Source: Salinicola salarius
Lineage (GTDB): Bacteria; Pseudomonadota; Gammaproteobacteria; Pseudomonadales; Halomonadaceae
NCBI RefSeq assembly: GCF_003206135.1
Contig: NZ_PZJT01000006.1
Span: forward strand, 348,356-383,213
Direction: 5' to 3'
DNA: 34,858 bases
The notes beneath the pieces were generated by a model. That model had not been told where the DNA came from. It ran no database searches and worked only from the letters and a program-made list of their open reading frames with translations. Positions 27,694 to 34,858 of this stretch are shown piece after piece. A program made the translations under genes and the position numbers. The number at the start of each line of letters is the position of its first letter. Positions within the stretch are counted from its first letter, which is position 1.

Positions 27694-28683
27694 TTAACCT
27701 CCGGTCATATTCATGAACCGGACGACTTGTACATCACCGTCGGTCGAGAAATGATGGCGCTCCGGCTTCAAATCCATGGCTGTGACAATCTGTTCCTTCA
27801 AGGGTTCCAGCTCTCCTGGATACTGACGCAAGGTGGCACGCAGATCCACCGAATGCTCGTTGCCCAGGCAGAGCAGCAATCGGCCTTCGACCGTCACACG
27901 AACCCGATTGCAGGTACTGCAGAAGTTATGACTATGAGGCGAGATGAAGCCCACCCGGCTGTCACTATCGGGCATCCGGAAATAACGCGAGGGACCCAAT
28001 GTCGTTTCCGGCGATGGGATCAGAGCGTAACGAGACTCGATCGAGGCTTGAACATCGTCGCTGGAATAGAACGTCTCGCCACGGGAATGATCCGAGACAT
28101 CACCCAGTGGCATCTCCTCGATGAAACTGATATCCAGTTGCTCTTCGCGGGCGAAGTCCACCAGATCGAGAACCTCGTCATCATTGCGACCGCGCAATAT
28201 GACCGCATTGAGCTTGATACGCTCGAAACCGGCATCCTGCGCCGCATGAATACCGTCGATGACCTTGGCTAAATCCCCGGTTCTTGTCAGCCGCTTGAAG
28301 CGTTCCGGATCCAGCGAATCCAGACTGACGTTGAGACGTGTCATGCCACCTTCACGCAATGCTCGGGCGTGACGACGCAGCCCGGCACCATTGGTCGTCA
28401 TGGCGAAGTCTTTCAATCCCGGCAATGCGCCAATGTCCGTTACCAGCTCATCGATTCCCTTGCGTACCAGAGGCTCGCCACCGGTCAGGCGAATCTTTTC
28501 CACGCCCAGCTCCGTGAAGGCACGCGCCACCTGCGACAGCTCTTCCAGCGACAGAACCTGTGTCCGAGGCAGGAAGGTCATCTCTTCGCTCATGCAGTAG
28601 ACGCAGCGAAAATCACACCGATCCGTCACCGAGATCCGGACATAGCGAACCTGGCGCGAGAACTTGTCTATCAAAACGGTCAT
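27694..28683 (-). CDS. moaA: GTP 3',8-cyclase
   Basis: Radical-SAM enzyme for the first step of molybdopterin synthesis: GTP to 3',8-cyclo-GTP. It has 329 residues. The SAM cluster motif is CDFRCVYC (Cys23, 27, 30). The C-terminal cluster cysteines lie in [19 protein letters not shown]. The protein ends in GG (FMNMTGG), the essential C-terminal tail of MoaA. The ATG at 28683 overlaps the moaE stop by 4 bases (ATGA), so translation is coupled. It is the last gene of the leftward moaC/D-moaE-moaA operon. The order with moaA last differs from E. coli moaABCDE. Confidence 0.97.
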   Translation of the reverse strand: MTVLIDKFSRQVRYVRISVTDRCDFRCVYCMSEEMTFLPRTQVLSLEELSQVARAFTELGVEKIRLTGGEPLVRKGIDELVTDIGALPGLKDFAMTTNGAGLRRHARALREGGMTRLNVSLDSLDPERFKRLTRTGDLAKVIDGIHAAQDAGFERIKLNAVILRGRNDDEVLDLVDFAREEQLDISFIEEMPLGDVSDHSRGETFYSSDDVQASIESRYALIPSPETTLGPSRYFRMPDSDSRVGFISPHSHNFCSTCNRVRVTVEGRLLLCLGNEHSVDLRATLRQYPGELEPLKEQIVTAMDLKPERHHFSTDGDVQVVRFMNMTGG

Positions 28684-29141
28684 GAATGCTCCCAGCGACT
28701 CGCGGCTTCGCGGTCGCTTTGCCGTTCGGACACCCAATAAGAGCCGCTATCGGTATGCTCCTTTTTCCAGAAAGGGGCCCGTGTTTTCAGATAATCCATG
28801 ATGAAATCACACGCCTCGAACGCCGCTCGGCGGTGCGCACTGGCGGTCATGACCAGCACGATGGCATCCCCTGGCTCGAGACGTCCGACACGATGAATGA
28901 TGGTGGCGCCCTGGAGCGCCCAGCGTTCGCCAGCTTCCCGGGCAATCACGTGCAGCGCCTTTTCCGTCATGCCGGGAAAATGCTCCAGCGTCAGCGCGGA
29001 GACATCAGGTCGTTCGTTGAAGTCCCTGACCCACCCGGTAAAGCTGACGATGGCACCGATATCGGAACGCCCTTCCGTCAGGCGCGCTTGTTCCACCTCG
29101 GTGTTGAAAGCGTCTTGCTGTACGTTGATGACAATCTTCAT
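28680..29141 (-). CDS. moaE: Molybdopterin synthase catalytic subunit
   Basis: Transfers sulfur from the MoaD thiocarboxylate to precursor Z to give molybdopterin. It has 153 residues. Typical segments: [58 protein letters not shown] and APFWKKEH with the catalytic lysines. The ATG at 29141 is 16 bases past the stop of the MoaC-MoaD gene. Its partner MoaD is the C-terminal part of that fused protein, so the synthase complex here would include MoaC unless the fusion is cleaved or MoaD is also made on its own. Confidence 0.96.
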   Translation of the reverse strand: MKIVINVQQDAFNTEVEQARLTEGRSDIGAIVSFTGWVRDFNERPDVSALTLEHFPGMTEKALHVIAREAGERWALQGATIIHRVGRLEPGDAIVLVMTASAHRRAAFEACDFIMDYLKTRAPFWKKEHTDSGSYWVSERQSDREAASRWEHS

Positions 29142-29157
29142 GGCGATTCCTTCTCGC

Positions 29158-29979
29158 TCAGCCGCCGGTAACCGGCGGAAAGAACGCGATCTCGTCACCC
29201 GGCGCAACCGCGGCTTCGTTCTGGCTCATGGCTTCGTTGCGCGCGCACAGGACACGCTGATTCAGCAACGCCTTGTACTTCGGATCCTGATTGATCAATG
29301 CCAGCTTGACGCCGGCAATATCACGGGAAGGAAGCCGGGCCCATTCCAGCACACACTCCGCAGTCTCAAAGCGCTCGCGCAGTTCAGCCAGAAACTGAAT
29401 CTTCACTCCGCTCGTCGGCGATATCGCGGCCGATTTTTCCGCTTCCGCCGGCTTTTCCGCTTCCGCCGACGGATCACGACTTGTCGCCGCCGCCGGCTCG
29501 GGCATCGGCTCCCGCGACCAGTCTCCCGAACGTCCGCCGCGCTTTTCTTCCAGACGTACGCCATCGATGGTCATGCCCTTGTCGACTGCCTTGCACATAT
29601 CATAGAGCGTCAGGCACGCCACCGAGACCGCCGTCAATGCTTCCATCTCGACGCCAGTGCGCCCATTGAGCCGACAGAATGCCTCGACATGGACGCAGCT
29701 CTCGGCCTCATCCAGCGTGAATTCGATGGTGACCTTCGACAGGGCCAAGGCGTGACAGAGCGGTATCAGTTCGTGGGTCCGCTTGGCCGCCTGGATGCCG
29801 GCGATTCTCGCCGTAGCCAGGACATCGCCCTTGGGCAACCCGCCTTCGGACAATAGCGCCAGCGTCGCTGCCTGCATATGAACGCTGCCACGGGCTCGGG
29901 CCTCCCGCCGCGTCTCCTGCTTGTCGGCGACATCGACCATGTGCGCTTCACCACGCGCGTTGAGATGCGTGAGCGTCAT
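29158..29979 (-). CDS. moaC: MoaC-MoaD fusion: cyclic pyranopterin phosphate synthase joined to the sulfur carrier
   Basis: One frame of 273 residues. Residues 1-160 are a complete Moa[45 protein letters not shown] and [12 protein letters not shown]. It converts 3',8-cyclo-GTP to cPMP. Residues 161-191 are an Ala/Glu/Pro/Ser-rich linker with a short internal repeat (AEAEKP / AEAEKS). Residues 192-273 are Moa[15 protein letters not shown] to [12 protein letters not shown], with the Gly-Gly end that is adenylated and made a thiocarboxylate. No stop or frameshift separates the parts. Val192 is a GTG (29406) and residue 159 an ATG (29505), so a free MoaD from internal initiation is possible, though neither has a strong ribosome site. 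The start at 29979 has GAGG 10 bases upstream. Confidence 0.93.
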   Translation of the reverse strand: MTLTHLNARGEAHMVDVADKQETRREARARGSVHMQAATLALLSEGGLPKGDVLATARIAGIQAAKRTHELIPLCHALALSKVTIEFTLDEAESCVHVEAFCRLNGRTGVEMEALTAVSVACLTLYDMCKAVDKGMTIDGVRLEEKRGGRSGDWSREPMPEPAAATSRDPSAEAEKPAEAEKSAAISPTSGVKIQFLAELRERFETAECVLEWARLPSRDIAGVKLALINQDPKYKALLNQRVLCARNEAMSQNEAAVAPGDEIAFFPPVTGG

Positions 29980-30110
29980 GCTGAATTCGCCTCGCTTTCC
30001 AGTCATTGGGTCAAACGTTGAGTGTAGTGTGGATGGCGTAACGACGCCTGTCATTCATCGGGCAAGATTCGGGGACATTCCATGGTTTCAGCCATTTGCA
30101 CCGCTGCCAT

Positions 30111-30689
30111 TCAGCGCTTTGTGATGCGCTGTCCCGCTGCCCAATCGACGATCCAGTCAAGAATGCCGTCGAGATCATCCAGATCCAGACGTGCCAGTCC
30201 CGCCGGCAACCGATCGAGAATCTCGGCAGGCATCTCTTCGGGCTTGCAGGCCAATGCCTGAACCCAGGGGTCGATACCGGCGGCCAGCGGCTGGCCGTGG
30301 TCACCGCGATACAGCTCCAGCTTGGGGATAGGCCAGGTCTTGAAGCCTTCGACCAGAATCAGTGCGGGTTTCAGGGCCGCAACCTGCGCTATCAACAGCG
30401 GCAGATCGGGTTCTTGCCGATCGGGCGTTTCCATCATCAGCGCAAAACGGCGGCCGGATGCCACCACCATCGGCGCGGCTCCCGCTTCGCGCAGGCGATG
30501 GCTGTCCTTGCCGGGCTTATCGACATCGAATTCATGGTGGGCATGCTTGATCACGGCAGTCGGCCAGCCTCGTTCGCGCAGGCGCGGCAGCAAGGCTTCC
30601 AGCAGTGTCGTCTTGCCGGTGCCGCTCCAGGCGGCGATACCCAGCAAGGGGATATCGCATTCGAGCGCTTCGGCGCGGCTATTCGTCAT
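30111..30689 (-). CDS. mobB: Molybdopterin-guanine dinucleotide biosynthesis adapter
   Basis: GTP-binding partner that improves MobA-dependent MGD synthesis. It has 192 residues. The P-loop is GIAAWSGTGKTT (residues 17-28), followed by AVIKHAHHEFDVDKPGKDSHR, which is typical of MobB, and ILVEGFKTWPIPKLE. The ATG at 30689 lies inside the end of mobA (11-base overlap), so the two are coupled. A gap of 131 bases without a terminator separates it from the moaC/D gene on the same strand, so read-through into the moa genes is possible. Confidence 0.94.
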   Translation of the reverse strand: MTNSRAEALECDIPLLGIAAWSGTGKTTLLEALLPRLRERGWPTAVIKHAHHEFDVDKPGKDSHRLREAGAAPMVVASGRRFALMMETPDRQEPDLPLLIAQVAALKPALILVEGFKTWPIPKLELYRGDHGQPLAAGIDPWVQALACKPEEMPAEILDRLPAGLARLDLDDLDGILDWIVDWAAGQRITKR

Positions 30690-31299
30690 GGTTGCCCTGC
30701 GACGCGTTCACGTCGACTTCATGCCGTTCCGCCCAGGCATGCTGCTGCGGCGTGTTGAGATTGGACAACCGTGCGCGGTGGGCCGAAAAGTCGACCTGAC
30801 ACCAGCGATGCCGATCATACCAGGCGACGACCTTGCCGCCGCCCGCCGCCAGCCATGGCGACAGATCCTCTCGTAGCGAGCTGCGCACCAGCGCGATCAG
30901 AGGCTGCAGCCGCTCGCCATCATGAGCGACCGCGATATCCGCTTCACCGATCCCGTTCGCCAGGCGGCTCAGCATGTCGGCCGGTAGCCAGGGCATATCC
31001 ACGGGCGCCAGCAGTACCCAGGGCGTGGAAACCGTCTGCAGGGCACCCAGCACGCCGGCCAAGGGCCCCGGATAGTCGGGCATCGGATCGGAAACCACGG
31101 GGTAGCCCAGATGCCGATAGCGATCCACGTGACGGTTGGCACTGATGACGACCTGACCGACCTGCGGCGAGAGGCGCTGTAACGCATGCTGAACCAGTGG
31201 AATGCCTCCGAGGCTCAGCCAGCCCTTGTCGACACCTCCCATGCGCTGCCCGCGCCCTCCCGCGAGCAGCACCCCCGTGACCTCGGCACGCTCGATCAC
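30679..31299 (-). CDS. mobA: Molybdenum cofactor guanylyltransferase
   Basis: Attaches GMP to molybdopterin to form the guanine dinucleotide cofactor. It has 206 residues. The nucleotidyltransferase signature [20 protein letters not shown] is at residues 9-28; [12 protein letters not shown] and [11 protein letters not shown] follow. The ATG at 31299 overlaps the upp stop by 4 bases and the stop overlaps mobB by 11, a tightly coupled upp-mobA-mobB unit. Joining uracil salvage to mob genes is a chance or lineage-specific operon as far as I can tell. Confidence 0.95.
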   Translation of the reverse strand: MIERAEVTGVLLAGGRGQRMGGVDKGWLSLGGIPLVQHALQRLSPQVGQVVISANRHVDRYRHLGYPVVSDPMPDYPGPLAGVLGALQTVSTPWVLLAPVDMPWLPADMLSRLANGIGEADIAVAHDGERLQPLIALVRSSLREDLSPWLAAGGGKVVAWYDRHRWCQVDFSAHRARLSNLNTPQQHAWAERHEVDVNASQGNHDE

Positions 31300-31925
31300 C
31301 GCGTGCCGAAGATCTTGTCGCCGGCATCACCCAGCCCAGGGACGATATAGCCATTCTCGTCGAGACGCTCGTCGACGGAGGCGGTATAGATCTCGACATC
31401 GGGGTAGGCCTTCTGCACCCGCTCGATCCCCTCCGGGGCGGCGACCAGCACGATCACCTTGATCTGCTGACAGCCGCGTTGCTTGAGCATGTCCAGCGTC
31501 GCCACCATCGACCCACCGGTGGCCAGCATCGGGTCGATCACGATCGCCAGACGTTCGTCCAGGTCGCTCACGAACTTCTCGAAATAGGGAACCGGTTCCA
31601 GCGTCTCTTCGTTGCGATAGAGCCCCACGACGCTGATACGCGCGCTGGGAATGAGATCGGTCACGCCATCGAGCATCCCCAGTCCGGCACGCAGAATGGG
31701 GACGATGGTGACCTTCTTGCCCTTGATCTGTTCGACATCGATCGGAGAGCCATTCCAGCCTTCGATGGTCGCCGGCTCTATCTCCAGGTTCTGGGTCGCC
31801 TCGTAGGTCAGCAACTTCGCCACTTCGCAAGCCAGCTCACGGAAGCTCTTGGTGCTGATGTCGGCCGCCCGCATCAGTCCAAGCTTGTGTTTGACCAGCG
31901 GATGGGAGATGGGATGCACACTCAT
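31296..31925 (-). CDS. upp: Uracil phosphoribosyltransferase
   Basis: Makes UMP from uracil and PRPP. It has 209 residues. Start: [25 protein letters not shown]. The PRPP loop is [14 protein letters not shown], and the C-terminal uracil-binding part has [19 protein letters not shown]. The length matches E. coli (208). The ATG at 31925 has AAGG about 7 bases upstream. A TACAAT -10-like hexamer lies in the 57-base gap to ung on the minus strand, so a promoter for upp-mobA-mobB probably starts there, though no clear -35 is seen. Confidence 0.97.
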   Translation of the reverse strand: MSVHPISHPLVKHKLGLMRAADISTKSFRELACEVAKLLTYEATQNLEIEPATIEGWNGSPIDVEQIKGKKVTIVPILRAGLGMLDGVTDLIPSARISVVGLYRNEETLEPVPYFEKFVSDLDERLAIVIDPMLATGGSMVATLDMLKQRGCQQIKVIVLVAAPEGIERVQKAYPDVEIYTASVDERLDENGYIVPGLGDAGDKIFGTR

Positions 31926-31982
31926 GATGGCGCCTTCGTCTAAATGGAGGAAACGCCGGTATTGTACGCGACGAGCCGGGGG

Positions 31983-32672
31983 TCAGGCGACGCTGACGGG
32001 CAATTGCCAGTCGACGGGCGTCGCGCCGCGCGCCTGGAGAAAGGCGTTGGCTTGCGAGAAGTGACGCGTGCCGAAGAACCCGCGATGCGCCGATAGCGGC
32101 GAAGGGTGCGGGGCATGCAGCACCAGATGCTTGCCGCGATCGACGAAGCTCGCCTTCTTCTGGGCGTAACTGCCCCAAAGCAGGAACACCACGCCGTTGC
32201 AGTGTTCGTTGATGACCTGAATGGCGCGATCCGTGAAGGTCTCCCAGCCGCGATTGCGATGGGAGCCGGCATTGCCCTGCTCCACCGTCAACACGCTGTT
32301 CAGCAGCATCACGCCCTGGCGAGCCCAGCTTTCGAGGAAGCCGTGATTGACCGGACTCGTGCCGACATCCGTTGCCAATTCCTTGTAGATGTTCTGCAGC
32401 GAGGGCGGCGTCGGCACGCCCGGGCGTACCGAAAAGCAGAGCCCATGAGCCTGGTTGGGTCCGTGGTAGGGATCCTGTCCCAGTATCACCACCTTGACCT
32501 GCTCCAGCGGCGTCAGCTCGAAAGCGCGAAACCAGTGGGACGAGTGAGGATAGATGACCTTGTGGGCCGCCTTTTCCTCGGCGAGAAAGGCGCGCAGCGC
32601 CTGCATGTAAGGCGCACCGAATTCCTCGCCGAGGTAGGCGCTCCAGCTATCGGGTAACGGGGATTGAGGCAT
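31983..32672 (-). CDS. ung: Uracil-DNA glycosylase
   Basis: Removes uracil from DNA (base excision repair). It has 229 residues, the same as E. coli. The catalytic motif is [18 protein letters not shown] (Asp67), the uracil-specific Asn is in LLNSVLTVE, and the leucine-loop motif [11 protein letters not shown] is near residue 188. I prefer the ATG at 32672 because GGAG lies 7 bases upstream; the ATG at 32687 has no such site. It is 18 bases downstream of gpt on the same strand and likely co-transcribed with it. Confidence 0.97.
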   Translation of the reverse strand: MPQSPLPDSWSAYLGEEFGAPYMQALRAFLAEEKAAHKVIYPHSSHWFRAFELTPLEQVKVVILGQDPYHGPNQAHGLCFSVRPGVPTPPSLQNIYKELATDVGTSPVNHGFLESWARQGVMLLNSVLTVEQGNAGSHRNRGWETFTDRAIQVINEHCNGVVFLLWGSYAQKKASFVDRGKHLVLHAPHPSPLSAHRGFFGTRHFSQANAFLQARGATPVDWQLPVSVA

Positions 32673-32690
32673 CGACTCGCTCCGCATCGG

Positions 32691-33179
32691 TCAGGGTTTT
32701 GGCGAACGCACCTGGTCTACCAGCGGCTCGACGTAGGCATGCCCCAGATCCCAGGGGAACTGAATCCAGCAGTCCTGGGCCACCTCGGTCAGATACTGGT
32801 CGACCAGCGGTCGCCCTTCCGGCTTGGCGTAGACGGTAACGAAATGCGCCTTGGGCAGCATCTCGCGCACGGCCCGGGCGGTCTTGCCGGTGTCCACCAG
32901 GTCATCGACCAGAAGCCAGCCGTCGCCATCGTGGTCGACGCCTTTCATGACATCCAGCTGGCCCTGGGACTGTTCGTCGTAGCTCTTGATGCAGACGGTA
33001 TCGATGAGACGGATGTTGAGTTCGCGGGCGATCAATGCCGCCGGAATCAAACCGCCGCGCGTGATCGCGACGATACCCTGGAAATCCCGCTCGACGAGCT
33101 GATGACAGAGCGCCCGGACATCGCGATGAATCTGATCCCAGGAAACGGTGAAATGGTGCTGATAACGATTGGCGGTCAT
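32691..33179 (-). CDS. gpt: Xanthine-guanine phosphoribosyltransferase
   Basis: Converts xanthine or guanine to XMP or GMP. It has 162 residues. It resembles E. coli Gpt along its length: [44 protein letters not shown], the PRPP loop [14 protein letters not shown], and [19 protein letters not shown] then WIQFPWDLG. The ATG at 33179 fits the family start. It lies 67 bp downstream of apt and 18 bp upstream of ung, all leftward. Confidence 0.95.
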   Translation of the reverse strand: MTANRYQHHFTVSWDQIHRDVRALCHQLVERDFQGIVAITRGGLIPAALIARELNIRLIDTVCIKSYDEQSQGQLDVMKGVDHDGDGWLLVDDLVDTGKTARAVREMLPKAHFVTVYAKPEGRPLVDQYLTEVAQDCWIQFPWDLGHAYVEPLVDQVRSPKP

Positions 33180-33246
33180 GGCGGGTCCAACCTGTTGATC
33201 GGGCCACCATCGTAGCGATGGCGGCGGCGGGCCTTTTGTTTCGTTC

Positions 33247-33798
33247 CTACTCGTCTTCGGTAAAGCTGCAAACCGCGAAGACGCTATAGCCGGCCTCACG
33301 AATCTTGGCCGAGCCGCCCAGTTCCGGCAGATCGAGGATGGTTGCCGTCTCGACGACATGGCCACCGCTGCGCTGGATCAGCGACGCGGCTGCCAGCATG
33401 GTGCCGCCAGTGGCGATGATGTCGTCGATCAGTACGATACGGTCGCGCTCGCGGAACGCATCGGCATGGAGCTCGACCGTCGATTCGCCGTACTCCAGCG
33501 TGTAGGTCTCGCTGATGGTTCGAAACGGCAGCTTGCCCTTCTTGCGCACCGGCACGAAGCTGCAGCCCAGCTCGTAGGCCAGCGGCGCGCCGACGATGAA
33601 CCCGCGCGCGTCGATCGCCGCGATGGCATCGACCTCGAGCTCCTGATAGCGATGCACGAAGCTGTCGATCAGCTTGCGAAACGCGGCACTGTTCTGAAGC
33701 AGCGGCGTGATGTCACGAAAATTGACGCCGGGCTGAGGCCAATCGGGCACTGTGCGGATGACCGACTTGATATAGTCGCCGTAGATACTGCTGCTCAT
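33247..33798 (-). CDS. apt: Adenine phosphoribosyltransferase
   Basis: Converts adenine and PRPP to AMP. It has 183 residues, as in E. coli. [25 protein letters not shown] at the start, [17 protein letters not shown], the flexible-loop region [19 protein letters not shown], and the PRPP loop [17 protein letters not shown] are all present. The ATG at 33798 has GGAG 8 bases upstream. A PurR-like half site (CGCAAACGATTG near 33845-33857) lies in the 133-base leader, but I cannot show that a PurR exists here. It is first in a likely apt-gpt-ung run. Confidence 0.96.
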   Translation of the reverse strand: MSSSIYGDYIKSVIRTVPDWPQPGVNFRDITPLLQNSAAFRKLIDSFVHRYQELEVDAIAAIDARGFIVGAPLAYELGCSFVPVRKKGKLPFRTISETYTLEYGESTVELHADAFRERDRIVLIDDIIATGGTMLAAASLIQRSGGHVVETATILDLPELGGSAKIREAGYSVFAVCSFTEDE

Positions 33799-33931
33799 CG
33801 AAGAAACTCCATTGACCGAACACGGCGCACCGAAGAACGATAAATCGCAAACGATTGATCCTGGCGCAAAGGCGTCTATGTTACCCAAGCCAACGCCACG
33901 GCGCGACCTGTCGCGACGACCGCTCTCATCG

Positions 33932-34558
33932 TCACGCCCCGCCAGCCGAATGATCGCGCGAAGCCAGCACGCGCTCCACCGTTTCGACGATGGCCTGGGT
34001 CTGCGGGTCGATCTCGATGTTGACCCGATCCCCTGGCAAGCGCTCACCGATCGTCGTCCTGGCCAGCGTTTCGGGAATCAGGTTGACGCAGAAACGCTCG
34101 GCCTCCACCGCACCGATCGTCAGGCTGATGCCATCGATGCCGATGTAGCCCTTGTCGAACACGAAGCGCGCCAGCGCCGCTGGCAGCTCGAACCACAACC
34201 GGCGATTGTTGGGCGCCTCGTCGATCTCCACCAGCCTGGCCATTCCCATGATATGGCCGGACATGGAATGACCGCCGATCTCGTCGCCGAAACGTGCCGC
34301 CCGTTCGAGATTGACCCGGTCTCCCGCGGCGAGATCGCCCAGGTTGGTCAGGCGCAGGGTTTCCCGCATCAGATCGAAACTGACATTGTCGCCATCGATG
34401 GATGTCACCGTCAGGCAGCAACCGTTGTGGGATATCGATGCGCCCAGCGTCAGACCTTCGCGCATCGCCGGCGCCATCGATACCACGTGTGTGCGCAACT
34501 GCTCACGTTCCTCGATCGCCACCACGGTCCCCACATCCTGCACGATCCCGGTAAACAT
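33932..34558 (-). CDS. ribE: Riboflavin synthase, alpha chain
   Basis: Dismutates two 6,7-dimethyl-8-ribityllumazines to riboflavin. It has 208 residues. [10 protein letters not shown] at the start is diagnostic. Two similar barrels follow: the first with [13 protein letters not shown] and [14 protein letters not shown], the second with [24 protein letters not shown] and [11 protein letters not shown]. The ATG at 34558 has GGGAGAGG 3-5 bases upstream. It is separate from any other rib gene, as in enterics (called ribC in some E. coli literature). I found no FMN riboswitch in its leader. Confidence 0.96.
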   Translation of the reverse strand: MFTGIVQDVGTVVAIEEREQLRTHVVSMAPAMREGLTLGASISHNGCCLTVTSIDGDNVSFDLMRETLRLTNLGDLAAGDRVNLERAARFGDEIGGHSMSGHIMGMARLVEIDEAPNNRRLWFELPAALARFVFDKGYIGIDGISLTIGAVEAERFCVNLIPETLARTTIGERLPGDRVNIEIDPQTQAIVETVERVLASRDHSAGGA

Positions 34559-34631
34559 GAACCTCTCCCTCGCCTGAAGCGGATGACGAGCCGCCGACGA
34601 CAGACGCCCTCGACGACCCACAAGAGCGGGA

Positions 34632-34640
34632 ATTCTAGCA
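34632..34640 (-). promoter_or_regulatory. Extended -10 promoter of ribE
   Basis: On the minus strand TGCTAGAAT, an extended -10 (TGnTAGAAT), lies about 75 bases before the start codon. No good -35 is seen, which is usual for extended -10 promoters. Confidence 0.45.
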
Positions 34641-34663
34641 CGCCACCGCTGCCCGCCAGGAAA

Positions 34664-34692
34664 TTGACGCCCTCGCCGACTGACTCTAAGAT
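34664..34692 (+). promoter_or_regulatory. Strong candidate promoter facing right
   Basis: TTGACG (34664-34669) and TAAGAT (34687-34692) are 17 bases apart, one of the best sigma-70 matches in the window. A 9-bp inverted repeat, GATTGCCCG (34690-34698) / CGGGCAATC (34745-34753), begins over the -10. Confidence 0.6.
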
Positions 34693-34698
34693 TGCCCG

Positions 34699-34807
34699 CA
34701 ATTCATCGCGCCGATTTGTTCCCGATTGCAGGCGCGCCGGTCTCCGGGCAATCTCGCTAAAAGGGTGTGTCCAGCGTTGATGGCCACCCGAACGGGTGGC
34801 CTTTTTT
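34699..34807 (+). ncRNA. Candidate small RNA or attenuated leader
   Basis: From the promoter at 34664 the transcript would run about 110 bases to a terminator. It can form a stem CGCGCC (34707-34712) / GGCGCG (34731-34736), a short stem CGCT/AGCG, and the terminator stem GGCCACCC / GGGTGGCC. No convincing open frame lies inside, though an ATG at 34780 remains open to the window end. GGGTG at 34763-34767 could pair with CACCC of the terminator arm, so an attenuator for a gene beyond the window is an alternative to a free sRNA. It does not look like 4.5S, 6S, tmRNA or RNase P RNA. Confidence 0.5.
34782..34807 (+). terminator. Rho-independent terminator at the right edge
   Basis: Perfect 8-bp stem GGCCACCC (34782-34789) / GGGTGGCC (34794-34801) with loop GAAC and six T. 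No protein gene ends upstream of it on the plus strand. Confidence 0.9.
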
Positions 34808-34858
34808 CGTTTCGACCAGCCAGCACATTCAACTGGTCAGCCTATCTAGGGTCTGTTG

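Noticed and set aside
29980..30110. Moco riboswitch before the moa genes
   Set aside because: The 131-base gap has no obvious multi-helix structure or conserved motif. It is probably intra-operon or holds a simple promoter.
33845..33857. PurR operator before apt
   Set aside because: CGCAAACGATTG matches part of the enteric PurR box, but the other half is poor and PurR is not known to me from this group.
34559..34858. FMN riboswitch upstream of ribE
   Set aside because: None of the conserved RFN blocks are visible on the minus strand in this leader.

Overview
The window is about 35 kb of GC-rich DNA, packed with genes. It looks like a chromosomal stretch of a gammaproteobacterium close to Halomonas, Chromohalobacter and Salinicola. 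The evidence is family-level protein recognition, gene orders shared with Pseudomonas and its relatives (cysS-glnS-ppiB-lpxH; nagZ-psrA-lexA), and an acidic, Asp-rich outer-membrane barrel as expected in a halophile. The genus is an inference. No rRNA, tRNA, CRISPR array, prophage or complete insertion sequence was seen.

Layout, left to right. (1) 1-4.7 kb: glnS-cysS run leftward, and ppiB-lpxH run rightward from a shared divergent region. (2) 4.7-9.4 kb: a very large leftward regulator of about 1300 residues (winged helix, BTAD, degenerate cyclase-like domain, AAA ATPase, TPR), preceded by the tRNA hydroxylase gene miaE. (3) 9.9-16 kb: rightward acnB, a small leftward hypothetical gene, a rightward beta-barrel protein and a membrane-anchored glycerophosphodiesterase. 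(4) 16-19.6 kb: ppsA and its kinase/phosphorylase ppsR, divergent around a 12-bp inverted repeat. (5) 19.6-24 kb: leftward nagZ-hpt and psrA; rightward SOS operon lexA-dinB behind two adjacent LexA-box-like sites. (6) 24-27.5 kb: purU and an RNase J-like gene diverge around an array of 18-bp tandem repeats. A second array of 16-17-bp repeats lies beside a short H-NS-like gene whose DNA-binding end is only an AT-hook. (7) 27.6-31.9 kb: leftward molybdenum-cofactor genes upp-mobA-mobB and moaC/D-moaE-moaA, where moaC and moaD are one reading frame. (8) 32-34.6 kb: leftward ung, gpt, apt and ribE. (9) Right edge: a rightward promoter, a foldable stretch and a strong terminator suggest a small RNA or an attenuated leader.

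How the genes work together. Four base-salvage phosphoribosyltransferases (hpt, upp, gpt, apt) are present, three within 2.5 kb and mixed with ung. The moa/mob genes cover the steps from GTP to molybdopterin and on to the guanine dinucleotide form, apart from sulfur supply and Mo insertion (moeB, mog/moaB and moeA are not in the window). lexA and dinB form a compact SOS unit. ppsA/ppsR form an enzyme plus modifier pair.

Most unusual items: the MoaC-MoaD fusion, the AT-hook-ended H-NS-like protein, the dead-cyclase regulator, the two tandem-repeat arrays either side of the RNase J gene, and the orphan RNA-like element at the right edge. Coordinates were read by eye, so start codons and small sites may be off by a base or two.
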